DNA of 5,554 bases from an uncultured Porphyromonadaceae bacterium (GCA_900555915.1 USNC01000117.1:1-5554); one strand, 5' to 3'; positions 1 to 5,537 are shown, numbered from the stretch's first letter. Notes: generated by a model not told the origin, from the sequence alone. Translations and numbers: made by a program.

Positions 1-2
1 GT

Positions 3-36
3 GTCTCGTGGGCTCGGAGATGTGTATAAGAGACAG
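3..36 (+). other. Nextera Read 2 transposase adapter (library artefact)
   Basis: This stretch is the 34-base Illumina Nextera Read 2 adapter, ending in the 19-base Tn5 mosaic end AGATGTGTATAAGAGACAG (18-36). It is not genomic. The two bases before it (GT) agree with the last two bases of the reverse complement of the index seen at the right end of the contig. Genuine sequence starts at 37. Any protein read through it gains an artefactual stretch, such as SRGLGDVYKRQ on the plus strand. Confidence 0.97.
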
Positions 37-873
37 GTTGTAGGCATTGTCGAAATCGTTGACCCAGACTGTGGTGTCGGGATAGATGTTGACGATATAA
101 GTGTTGAGGAAATCAAAATCTCCGGTAAGCGGGCGCGTCACAGTCTCGCGGACGATCTCGCCCTCGTCGGTGAAATAAGCCGTATCTTTGGAAATCACGG
201 GAAGTTCATAATTCACCGGATTGTCGGTGTTGTAGTCTCTTCTCGTGGCATCCAGACGGTTCCTGCGTTTGGCGGCTTCGGCATGGTTGAATATCTCATA
301 CCGATAGTTCAGCTGCGTGGGGTCGAGTTCGCGTTTGCCCGTGATGGGGTTTGTGCGGTAGACACTCTCTATGGCACGCTGCTCGTCTTCGTTGGCGTTG
401 CGCCAGGGTATCGGCTTGTTCCAGTTGAGATAGGGAGTGATTGGGTTTCCTTCCTTGTCTTCCTCTATCTTGAACGCCTCGTTGCCGCCGAAAGCCGGAT
501 CAGCCAGACGCTCGCGGATGATGGAGTCGCGCACCCAGAAGACGAATTGCTTGTATTTGGAGTTGGTCACCTCCGTCTCGTCCATCCAGAAAGCATCTAC
601 AGAGACGCCGCGCGCGCCGGGCTTGATGCCCCACACGGAGTCTTCTTTCGACGGCCCCATGGCATATGCGCCCCTGTCGACGAGTACCATGCCGTAAGGC
701 ACCGGCTCGGCGAATGTCGAGCCGCCTACACCCGTCACTTCTCCGCCGGCGCCGCCGCTTCTGAGCGATGAACAACCGGCGAGCAGCAGCGCGGCAAAAG
801 CCAAGGATGCCAATGCCGTAATGCCGGGCAACCTATTGAAAAGTCTGTTGTGATTTATTGCTGAAAGTCTCAT
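37..873 (-). CDS. porK: T9SS lipoprotein PorK/GldK, 3' end missing (contig edge)
   Basis: Reading from ATG at 873, 279 codons stay open to the adapter junction at 37, so the C-terminal part is missing. The N-terminus is a lipoprotein signal: hydrophobic run at residues 18-32 and lipobox LLAGC with the lipidated Cys at 34. From about residue 58 comes the FGE-sulfatase-like fold typical of GldK/PorK, with VPYGMVLVDRGAYAMGP, FWMDETEVTN (about 95-104), then NYRYEIFNHAEAAKRRNR, ISKDTAY and NTYIVNIYPDTTVWVNDF. From family knowledge, PorK is an outer-membrane lipoprotein on the periplasmic side that forms a large ring with PorN in the type IX secretion machine; the FGE-like domain is not known to act as an enzyme there. 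P. gingivalis PorK is about 490 residues, so a little over half is present. It follows porP after 66 bases on the same strand, as in the porPKLMN order, and probably shares its transcript. No Shine-Dalgarno site is seen before the ATG, as is usual in Bacteroidota. Identification is from recalled family motifs and is firm. Confidence 0.92.
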
Positions 874-915
874 ACAAAGAGGTTGTAGTAGTTGCGTGTC
901 TTGTTTTTATGGAAG

Positions 916-927
916 TTGTTTAAACAA
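916..927. repeat. 12-bp perfect palindrome between porP and porK
   Basis: TTGTTTAAACAA is a perfect inverted repeat in the 66-base gap between the porP stop and the porK start. With one mismatched pair it extends three bases each way (913-930). It could be an operator-like site or chance in AT-rich DNA. There is no U-run or loop typical of a terminator. No function is claimed. Confidence 0.4.
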
Positions 928-939
928 TTTCATTATGCG

Positions 940-1998
940 TCACATAAGCCGGATGCTTCTGTGCCTGTTTCTGTTTTTGCCGCTGAAGTCAAGTTTCAGA
1001 CGATACCCCACGATGATCTCATGGCTTCCGCTTGAGGCCTTGAGGATTGCCGATGTGGGTATCTCATAGGCATAACCCAAGGTGAAGTTCTTGAACTCCG
1101 CGCCGATGTTGACAGCCACCGCATCATCCCAACGGTATGCCACGCCGGCGAAAAAAAGTTTGTTGTACCATGCTTTCGCCGATAATATTCCTGTAAAAGT
1201 CTTCATATCGTAGCCAAGGATGAGGTCGGGCTGCAATTCTATTAACGTGTTTTTTATCGGAATATTGCTTCCGGCCGACAAATAGGCCGACCTCCGCAGG
1301 AAGGTCTCGAATTCATGATTGTCTTCCACCGGGGAGGAGGATGTGGTCCCCTGTGTGTTGAGTTTCACCTTCGGCGCCAGAGGGTGAAGCACCGAGAGGC
1401 CGACGTGGAATTTCTTGTGCACATACATCACTCCAAGGCCGAAGTCTATGGTGCCCCCGCCCACATCCTGCTTCGGGATGGCCGGGTCGTTGGGATCATG
1501 GAAGTCGTCGCCGTCGGGGATATACACTTCCGAACCTCGGAAACTGGAACCGAAATAGCCTACCTGCAGACCGGCTGAGATCACGCCCCCGAGCTTGTTG
1601 AAGCGGATCCCTATCTGCCCGTTGACATGGGTGTTGGAGAAAAGGCCTACACCTTCCTGTGTGAAATTGACACCTCCGCCCCACCTTTTGCCTAAGAATT
1701 TGAAAGGGATGTCTGCGACGGCGGTGAAACTCACGGGTGCGTTCTTTATCCCAACCCACTGCATTCTTCCCGCTCCCCTTATCCTGAGAAAGTCGGTGCT
1801 TCCGGCAGCCGCCGGATTGTAAAGGGAAGGAAGTGCCCAGGCATCCGTATATAGAGGGGTGTTCTGAGCCATACCGCCAAGCGGACATGCCAGAAGCATA
1901 AGCGCGGCGATGGCGGCGAGCACAACCCGGATTCTACCATGACTATTTATGAAATCTAACATCATCGACACTGACAGTATTAATGGACATCCCATCAT
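940..1998 (-). CDS. porP: T9SS outer-membrane protein PorP/SprF family
   Basis: This 352-residue protein belongs to the PorP/SprF family of the type IX secretion system, which are outer-membrane beta-barrel proteins. A signal peptide is visible: basic HGRIR, then a hydrophobic run (about residues 25-40), with likely cleavage at MAQ (43-45). The mature N-terminus has the family hallmark: SLYNPAAAGS, then RIRGAGRMQWVGIKNAPVSF. Later come alternating beta-strands rich in Gly and aromatic residues (GVISAGLQVGYFGSS, TIDFGLGVMYVHKKFHVGLS) and a basic C-terminal tail. The start at 1998 overlaps the porT stop as ATGA, which suggests translational coupling, and has an AT-rich upstream. Starts at 1965 or 1962 (Met12/Met13) would give a more ordinary signal-peptide n-region and are real alternatives. 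A Cys at 38 is preceded by LLA, but the mature start after MAQ suits a beta-barrel better than a lipoprotein. In P. gingivalis PorP precedes PorK-L-M-N, and porK follows here too. Bacteroidota carry many PorP-like paralogues; the porK neighbour makes this the core T9SS copy. Confidence 0.9.
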   Translation of the reverse strand: MMGCPLILSVSMMLDFINSHGRIRVVLAAIAALMLLACPLGGMAQNTPLYTDAWALPSLYNPAAAGSTDFLRIRGAGRMQWVGIKNAPVSFTAVADIPFKFLGKRWGGGVNFTQEGVGLFSNTHVNGQIGIRFNKLGGVISAGLQVGYFGSSFRGSEVYIPDGDDFHDPNDPAIPKQDVGGGTIDFGLGVMYVHKKFHVGLSVLHPLAPKVKLNTQGTTSSSPVEDNHEFETFLRRSAYLSAGSNIPIKNTLIELQPDLILGYDMKTFTGILSAKAWYNKLFFAGVAYRWDDAVAVNIGAEFKNFTLGYAYEIPTSAILKASSGSHEIIVGYRLKLDFSGKNRNRHRSIRLM

Positions 1999-2729
1999 TC
2001 AAAATAAAACGACAACACCACCATATTGCTTTTCACTTTGCTCAGGGAGCGGCTGAAATTCTGCATGATCGGATTCTCATCGAGGTCAGGGCGGTCATGC
2101 TTGAGAATATCGGTCAGTCCGAAACAGAATTTAATCTCCGGATTGAGTTTAAAGAAGGGAAGATAGAAATCACAGCCGAGACCGACAGTAAGCATAGTGT
2201 CGAAATTTTTCATCACAAGCGGATCTGACCTCTTCTTGGAAATATCGAGCACACCCATCGCGCCGACGGTGAAGTATGGCCGGGTGTTGTGCAGCCTTTC
2301 TCCCGATATCTTGAGGTCGAGCGGAATCACCACATAAGCGCTCTTTATATCCTGAATCTCCTTTGCTCCCGAAGAGGCGTCAAACATGTGCACCGTCTTG
2401 GAGCCGAAATACATGCCTGGCGAAAGACGGATGTTGAGATATTTGTGCAGTCTGAGATCTCCGAGCACCGTGGCATTGAACCCGGGCGAGAAACCGGGAA
2501 TCTCGATTTGCCAGCTGCTGCCGTCGTCTGCCACAAAACCGCTGTGTGTGAAGTTGAGATCCTGCACGTGCGTTCCCACAGAAAAGCCCCAGTGCCACCG
2601 CTTAAGATCGGCATACTGCCGGTTGGGCACCTTCTCCCCCCATTTGGCCGACACGCCGGAAGCGCCGCCGAGAGCAATCAGCAGCGCAATAAGCCTGAGG
2701 GCGCTATGCAATGGGAAGATTCTTACCAT
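1995..2729 (-). CDS. porT: T9SS outer-membrane beta-barrel protein PorT
   Basis: This is a PorT/SprT-type beta-barrel protein required for type IX secretion. From the ATG at 2729 it has 244 residues and begins with a clean signal peptide: MVRIFPLHSALR, hydrophobic LIALLIALGGA, and cleavage after VSA (residue 28). The mature start includes the signature HWGFSVGTHVQDLNFTHSGF, followed by GFSPGFNATVLGDLRLHKYLNIRLSPGM and alternating strands to a terminal aromatic motif (VVLSFYFE), as expected of an outer-membrane barrel. An in-frame ATG at 2780 would add 17 residues ahead of the signal peptide. I prefer 2729 because the signal peptide then starts normally and the DNA just upstream is AT-rich (AACAATTTTTTT). 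In P. gingivalis porT (PG0751) is needed for gingipain secretion and lies away from porPKLMN; here it is immediately upstream of porP. It is divergent from kdgK. I found no convincing TTTG/TAnnTTTG promoter for it. Confidence 0.86.
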   Translation of the reverse strand: MVRIFPLHSALRLIALLIALGGASGVSAKWGEKVPNRQYADLKRWHWGFSVGTHVQDLNFTHSGFVADDGSSWQIEIPGFSPGFNATVLGDLRLHKYLNIRLSPGMYFGSKTVHMFDASSGAKEIQDIKSAYVVIPLDLKISGERLHNTRPYFTVGAMGVLDISKKRSDPLVMKNFDTMLTVGLGCDFYLPFFKLNPEIKFCFGLTDILKHDRPDLDENPIMQNFSRSLSKVKSNMVVLSFYFE

Positions 2730-2809
2730 ATACGAGAAAAAAATTGTTATTATCCGGAGCTTGCGGTCAGCCAAAGCCATGGAGCGGACCTCATGCTTTA
2801 ATAGAAACG

Positions 2810-2825
2810 AAAAAAATTTTTTTTT
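2810..2825. repeat. A7T9 homopolymer tract in divergent spacer
   Basis: Seven A followed by nine T sit between the divergent porT and kdgK genes. Such a tract is stiff and intrinsically bent, can act as a promoter upstream element or block read-through either way, and is prone to slippage in replication and sequencing. Which of these applies cannot be told from one sequence. Confidence 0.6.
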
Positions 2826-2860
2826 CTTGTGTTTTATTATGATGTTTGCAAAGTTTTAGT

Positions 2861-2868
2861 TAAATTTG
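2861..2868 (+). promoter_or_regulatory. Candidate -7 box of kdgK promoter
   Basis: TAAATTTG matches the Bacteroides -7 consensus TAnnTTTG exactly, four bases before the kdgK ATG at 2873. No TTTG lies at the expected 19-21 bases upstream; the nearest (2845-2848) is only 12 bases away. If real, transcription would start at or next to the start codon, giving a leaderless or nearly leaderless mRNA. The same octamer is used by the nitroreductase promoter in this window. Confidence 0.38.
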
Positions 2869-2872
2869 CAGT

Positions 2873-3895
2873 ATGAAACGAATAGTAACTCTCGGAGAAA
2901 TAATGCTCCGTCTATCGCCGGCAGGAAACCGACGATTTGTGCAAAGCGACAACTTCGAAGTAATCTTCGGAGGCGGTGAAGCTAATGTAGCAGTAAGTTG
3001 CGCCAACTACGGTATGGACGCAAAGTTTGTAACAAAATTACCTACACATGAAATCGGTCAGGCAGCAGTCAATGCTCTTCGTCGTTATGGCGTCGACACC
3101 CAGTATATAGCAAGAGGCGGCGACCGCGTAGGCATCTATTATTGCGAGACTGGCGCGTCGATGCGTCCCTCGAAGGTGATCTACGACCGCGCAGGTTCAT
3201 CCATAGCCGAAGCTGACCCCGCAGATTTTGATTTCGATGCCATCATGGAAGGTGCCGACTGGTTTCACTGGAGCGGCATAACCCCGGCCATCAGCGACAA
3301 GGCGGCCGAACTGACCCGACTCGCATGTGAGGCGGCGAAGCGCCACGGTGTGACTGTGTCGGTCGACCTCAACTTCCGCAAGAAACTCTGGACAAGCGAG
3401 AAAGCGCAGTCCATCATGCGCCCGCTCATGCAGTATGTCGACGTCTGCATAGGCAATGAGGAGGACGCTGAGCTCTGCCTCGGCTTCAAGCCCGATGCTG
3501 ACGTGGAAGCCGGCGAGACTTCCGCCGAAGGCTACAAGGGCATCTTCAAAGCCATGGCTAAGGAATTCGGATTCAAGTATGTCGTGTCGACACTGCGCGA
3601 ATCTTTCTCCGCAACACACAACGGCTGGAAGGCCATGATCTACAACGGCGAGGAATTCTACGAATCAAAGCGCTATGACATCAATCCGATCGTAGACCGC
3701 GTCGGTGGCGGCGACTCTTTCTCCGGCGGCCTTATCTATGGTCTGCTCCACAAGGAAAACCAGGGCGAGGCCCTTGAGTTCGCAGTGGCCGCATCTGCCC
3801 TCAAGCACACCATCAACGGCGACTTCAACCTCGTGTCGATAGCCGAAGTGGAGGCTCTTGCAGGCGGCAGCGCCAACGGCAGGGTTCAGCGCTGA
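2873..3895 (+). CDS. kdgK: 2-keto-3-deoxygluconate kinase (PfkB family)
   Basis: This 340-residue ribokinase/PfkB-family sugar kinase is read as KDG kinase, which phosphorylates 2-keto-3-deoxygluconate with ATP to KDPG in the cytoplasm. The N-terminus is typical: MKRIVTLGEIMLRLSP, then the substrate-side FGGGEANVA (Gly33-35, Asn38). In the middle are DWFHWSGITPA and VSVDLNFRKKLW, a KDG-kinase-like Asp-Asn-Arg substrate region, and then the NEEDAE motif. The PfkB C-terminal signature DRVGGGDSFSGG contains the catalytic base Asp281 after Gly278-280. Length is normal for the family. The start at 2873 is fixed by alignment of the first residues with the family. It lies 73 bases upstream of the KDPG aldolase gene, which supports KDG over other sugars. 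The first roughly 80 codons are richer in A/T-ending codons than the rest. The alternative is another PfkB sugar kinase, which the neighbour makes unlikely. Confidence 0.92.
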   Translation: MKRIVTLGEIMLRLSPAGNRRFVQSDNFEVIFGGGEANVAVSCANYGMDAKFVTKLPTHEIGQAAVNALRRYGVDTQYIARGGDRVGIYYCETGASMRPSKVIYDRAGSSIAEADPADFDFDAIMEGADWFHWSGITPAISDKAAELTRLACEAAKRHGVTVSVDLNFRKKLWTSEKAQSIMRPLMQYVDVCIGNEEDAELCLGFKPDADVEAGETSAEGYKGIFKAMAKEFGFKYVVSTLRESFSATHNGWKAMIYNGEEFYESKRYDINPIVDRVGGGDSFSGGLIYGLLHKENQGEALEFAVAASALKHTINGDFNLVSIAEVEALAGGSANGRVQR

Positions 3896-3908
3896 TATCC
3901 AAACTAAC

Positions 3909-3929
3909 CTTTAATCTTTAATCTTTAAC
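3909..3929 (+). repeat. Three tandem heptamers (CTTTAAT/C)
   Basis: CTTTAAT, CTTTAAT and CTTTAAC lie head to tail 14 bases after the kdgK stop, immediately before the hairpin upstream of kdgA. They could be repeated protein-binding half-sites, an AT-rich translation-enhancing leader, or slippage products. Nothing in the sequence decides between these. Confidence 0.6.
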
Positions 3930-3931
3930 TC

Positions 3932-3960
3932 TTGAATTCTGCCTTCGTGGCATAATTCAA
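3932..3960 (+). promoter_or_regulatory. Hairpin in the kdgK-kdgA spacer
   Basis: TTGAATTCTGCC pairs with GGCATAATTCAA across a 5-base TTCGT loop, giving a 12-bp stem with a single mismatch. It ends 8 bases before the kdgA ATG. No U-run follows, so it is not a classical terminator. It may protect a processed 5' end, tune kdgA translation, or act at DNA level as a palindromic operator. The structure is seen directly; its role is inferred. Confidence 0.55.
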
Positions 3961-3968
3961 AATGAAAT

Positions 3969-4634
3969 ATGGCAAGATTTGATAAATTTCAGGTGATGGC
4001 AAAGATCGGTGCCGCTCCGATGGTTCCCGTCTTCTATCACAAAGATGCTGAAGTGGCGAAAGCCGTAGTGAAGGCTTGCTACGATGGAGGCGTCCGCGCG
4101 TTTGAATTCACCAACCGTGGCGATTTCGCACATGAGATCTTCGCGGAGGTAGTGAAATTCGCTGCAAAGGAATGTCCGGAAATGGCTATGGGCGTAGGCT
4201 CTGTGGTAGACCCCGCCACTGCCGCTCTTTATCTCCAGCTCGGCGCCTGCTTCGTGGTTGGCCCGCTCTTCAACCCTGAGGTTGCAAAAATATGCAACCG
4301 CCGCAACACTCCCTACACCCCCGGATGCGGCAGCGTTTCGGAAGTCGGTTTCGCTCAGGAAGCAGGTTGCGACCTCATCAAGATATTCCCCGGCGATGTG
4401 CTCGGTCCGAAACTCGTGAAGGGTCTGCTGGCACCGATGCCCTGGTCGAAACTCATGGTCACCGGCGGCGTGGAACCCACTGAAGAGAATCTCAAAGGCT
4501 GGTTTGCAGCGGGTGTCTACTGCGTGGGCATGGGCTCTAAGCTCTTCCCGAAAGACAAAGTGGCAGCAGCCGACTGGCAGTATGTCACCGACAAATGCCG
4601 CGAGGCGCTCGACGTGATCGCGAAGCTCCGCTGA
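3969..4634 (+). CDS. kdgA: 2-keto-3-deoxy-6-phosphogluconate aldolase (KDPG/KHG aldolase)
   Basis: This 221-residue class I aldolase splits KDPG into pyruvate and glyceraldehyde 3-phosphate in the cytoplasm, the final step after KdgK. It has the KDPG/KHG-aldolase layout of a small TIM barrel: [11 protein letters not shown] near the N-terminus, the FEFTNRGD motif with Glu46, Thr48 and Arg50 (general base and substrate-binding Arg in the family), the TPGC loop at 117-120, the Schiff-base lysine Lys138 in DLIKIFPGD, and the phosphate-binding [12 protein letters not shown] further on. It is slightly longer than E. coli Eda, as is usual in Bacteroidota. ATG at 3969 is the only start in frame near the conserved N-terminus. 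An ATG at 3961 is out of frame and opens a six-codon frame that overlaps this start. kdgK lies upstream on the same strand and the nitroreductase gene converges from downstream. The protein may also accept 2-keto-4-hydroxyglutarate, as many family members do. The gene is called eda in enteric bacteria. Confidence 0.93.
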   Translation: MARFDKFQVMAKIGAAPMVPVFYHKDAEVAKAVVKACYDGGVRAFEFTNRGDFAHEIFAEVVKFAAKECPEMAMGVGSVVDPATAALYLQLGACFVVGPLFNPEVAKICNRRNTPYTPGCGSVSEVGFAQEAGCDLIKIFPGDVLGPKLVKGLLAPMPWSKLMVTGGVEPTEENLKGWFAAGVYCVGMGSKLFPKDKVAAADWQYVTDKCREALDVIAKLR

Positions 4635-4682
4635 CAAGCACTTTGCCACAGTCAAACGCGATATAAAAAACGCAATATAAAT

Positions 4683-4717
4683 ATGACGCGTCCCTCTTTT
4701 TCAGATGGACGCGTCAT
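4683..4717. terminator. Bidirectional hairpin between kdgA and the nitroreductase gene
   Basis: ATGACGCGTCC (4683-4693) pairs perfectly with GGACGCGTCAT (4707-4717) over a 13-base loop. Both flanks are AT-rich: TATTATAT on the right, and on the minus strand ATATTTATATTGCG then TTTTTT. The hairpin sits between two convergent genes, 48 bases after the kdgA stop and 34 bases beyond the nitroreductase stop, so a shared rho-independent-like terminator fits. The U-tracts are imperfect. Confidence 0.7.
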
Positions 4718-4751
4718 TATTATATGGCAGTCTGATTGTCAACTACGCTGT

Positions 4752-5264
4752 TCAGATGCGCGCTACAGTCTCTCCGAGAGGCTTGCGCGAGGAATGATTG
4801 GGAAGCGGCCCCGCTCCTTCGGCTGCATGTCCGAGGTCGAGAAGCATGAGGATTTCCTCGTCGTCGGGGAGGCCGAGGAGGGCATGGAGACGGTCGGGGT
4901 CAAAGTTGTTGACCCAGCAGGAGTCCACGCCGGCATCGGCGGCAGCCAGCATGAGATGAGTCGCCACAATGGTGGCATCCTCTATGCCGGAGTCTCGTTT
5001 GCCGCCCGGGTATGTGTAGACATCATGTTTGTTGAAAGCCACCACCAGCACCACCGGCGCACCGTAGCGGCAGGGAGTGCACTGATCTATGGCGGCGTGA
5101 ACTTCGGGAGATTCCGCCACATATATTCTCTGCTCCTGAAGGTTCTTCGCGGTCGGGGCAAGACGTCCGCACTCCAGGATATACTGCAGTTTCTCATTCT
5201 CCAGAGCCTTTTCGGCGTATTTTTTGCAGGAATATCTTGTTCCCGCCAACTCTTTGAAATCCAT
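4752..5264 (-). CDS. Small FMN-dependent nitroreductase-family oxidoreductase
   Basis: This 170-residue protein belongs to the nitroreductase superfamily, cytoplasmic homodimeric flavoproteins that use NAD(P)H to reduce nitro compounds, quinones or unknown physiological substrates. The N-terminus carries the FMN-phosphate-binding pattern TRYSCKKY (Arg10, Ser12, Lys14), followed by LAPTAKNLQ (35-43), which corresponds to the flavin-contacting AP-A-N-Q segment. Then come YGAPVVLVVAFN, the conserved helix DATIVATHLMLAAADAGVDSCWVNNF (Asp96 to Phe121) and LGLPDDEEILMLLDLGHAAE. Length suits the short one-domain type. Four Cys are present (13, 32, 62, 65), the last two in a CTPC pair, but no ferredoxin-like Fe-S cluster motif is seen. 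The start at 5264 places the motif near the N-terminus and follows an AT-rich leader (CAATTTGTTTT). The gene has its own promoter, so it is probably a single-gene unit. The true substrate cannot be told from the sequence. Confidence 0.87.
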   Translation of the reverse strand: MDFKELAGTRYSCKKYAEKALENEKLQYILECGRLAPTAKNLQEQRIYVAESPEVHAAIDQCTPCRYGAPVVLVVAFNKHDVYTYPGGKRDSGIEDATIVATHLMLAAADAGVDSCWVNNFDPDRLHALLGLPDDEEILMLLDLGHAAEGAGPLPNHSSRKPLGETVARI

Positions 5265-5290
5265 AAAACAAATTGTAATTTAGCACTTGG

Positions 5291-5307
5291 ACTGCGCTTC
5301 GCGCAGT
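5291..5307 (-). promoter_or_regulatory. GC-rich 5' leader hairpin of the nitroreductase mRNA
   Basis: Read on the minus strand, ACTGCGC pairs with GCGCAGT around a GAA loop, a perfect 7-bp stem in an otherwise AT-rich leader. It begins 8 bases after the -7 box, right where transcription should start, so it would form a 5'-terminal stem-loop. Such structures often protect mRNA from decay. A DNA-level operator role is also possible because it abuts the promoter. Confidence 0.55.
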
Positions 5308-5314
5308 TTGCACG

Positions 5315-5346
5315 CAAATTTACTGAATTTTTCTTGAACGGGCAAA
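5315..5346 (-). promoter_or_regulatory. Bacteroides-type promoter of the nitroreductase gene
   Basis: On the minus strand TTTG (5346-5343) is followed after exactly 20 bases by TAAATTTG (5322-5315). This matches both boxes of the Bacteroidota primary sigma consensus (TTTG, N19-21, TAnnTTTG). The expected start of transcription is about 5307-5311, leaving a leader of about 45 bases before the ATG at 5264. Confidence 0.75.
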
Positions 5347-5356
5347 TAAAAGACTG

Positions 5357-5370
5357 CAATTTCAAAATTG
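5357..5370 (-). terminator. Weak terminator-like hairpin after the partial upstream gene
   Basis: On the minus strand CAATT pairs with AATTG around a TTGA loop, followed by CAGTCTTTTATTT. It lies just after the stop codon of the truncated gene. The stem is short and AT-rich, so termination here is only a suggestion. Confidence 0.28.
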
Positions 5371-5374
5371 GAAT

Positions 5375-5503
5375 TCAATACAGCCTTGCGGTCCAGCCTC
5401 CACCTGGCATCATGACGGTCTGGAGTATGGTGTCGCTGTCGATATCCATCTCAATGCGTTTGTAGTCGGTAGCCTCCACATCGCTGTTGACACCGTCCTG
5501 GAA
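5375..5503 (-). CDS. C-terminal tail of a probable glycoside hydrolase family 97 protein (5' end missing)
   Basis: Reading on the minus strand from the adapter junction at 5503, 42 codons remain open to TGA at 5377-5375. The tail reads DGVNSDVEATDYKRIEMD, then SDTILQTVMMPGGGWTARLY. From memory this resembles the C-terminal beta-domain of GH97 enzymes of Bacteroidota (the SusB family), which end in a pattern like DGxNAD..A.DYK followed by APGGGWAAR. Those enzymes are periplasmic or outer-membrane alpha-glucosidases or alpha-galactosidases. The fragment carries no catalytic residues, so the assignment rests on the tail pattern only. The missing front is due to the contig end. It lies upstream of the nitroreductase gene on the same strand, but that gene has its own promoter. 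Confidence 0.55.
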   Translation of the reverse strand, partial: FQDGVNSDVEATDYKRIEMDIDSDTILQTVMMPGGGWTARLY

Positions 5504-5537
5504 CTGTCTCTTATACACATCTCCGAGCCCACGAGAC
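5504..5537 (-). other. Nextera Read 2 adapter, inverted copy (library artefact)
   Basis: This is the exact reverse complement of the adapter at 3-36, starting with the mosaic end CTGTCTCTTATACACATCT. It is not genomic; genuine sequence ends at 5503. Confidence 0.97.

Noticed and set aside
500..775. Minus-strand frame rich in Arg inside the porK region
   Set aside because: It is out of frame with porK, has low-complexity Arg-rich composition typical of a shadow frame in GC-rich DNA, and shows no recognisable motif.
1884..1900. Lipobox-like LLAC near the porP N-terminus
   Set aside because: The hydrophobic run continues to a normal cleavage site at MAQ, and the mature start then matches PorP family proteins, so a type I signal peptide is more likely.
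2289..2859. Plus-strand frames of 170 and 157 codons antisense to porT
   Set aside because: Both overlap the porT coding region and its signal peptide; their sequences look like reverse-strand noise.
3957..4655. 232-codon minus-strand frame antisense to kdgA
   Set aside because: It mirrors the kdgA codons exactly; the plus strand has the complete KDPG aldolase active site, while this frame has no family features.
4683..5465. 260-codon plus-strand frame covering the nitroreductase region
   Set aside because: It starts inside the terminator hairpin, crosses the promoter and the GH97 tail, and has no recognisable domain; the minus strand encodes a clear nitroreductase.
37..5503. CRISPR arrays, tRNA, rRNA, riboswitches or phage genes
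   Set aside because: I looked on both strands and saw no regularly spaced repeats, cloverleaf folds, rRNA motifs or phage-like proteins.
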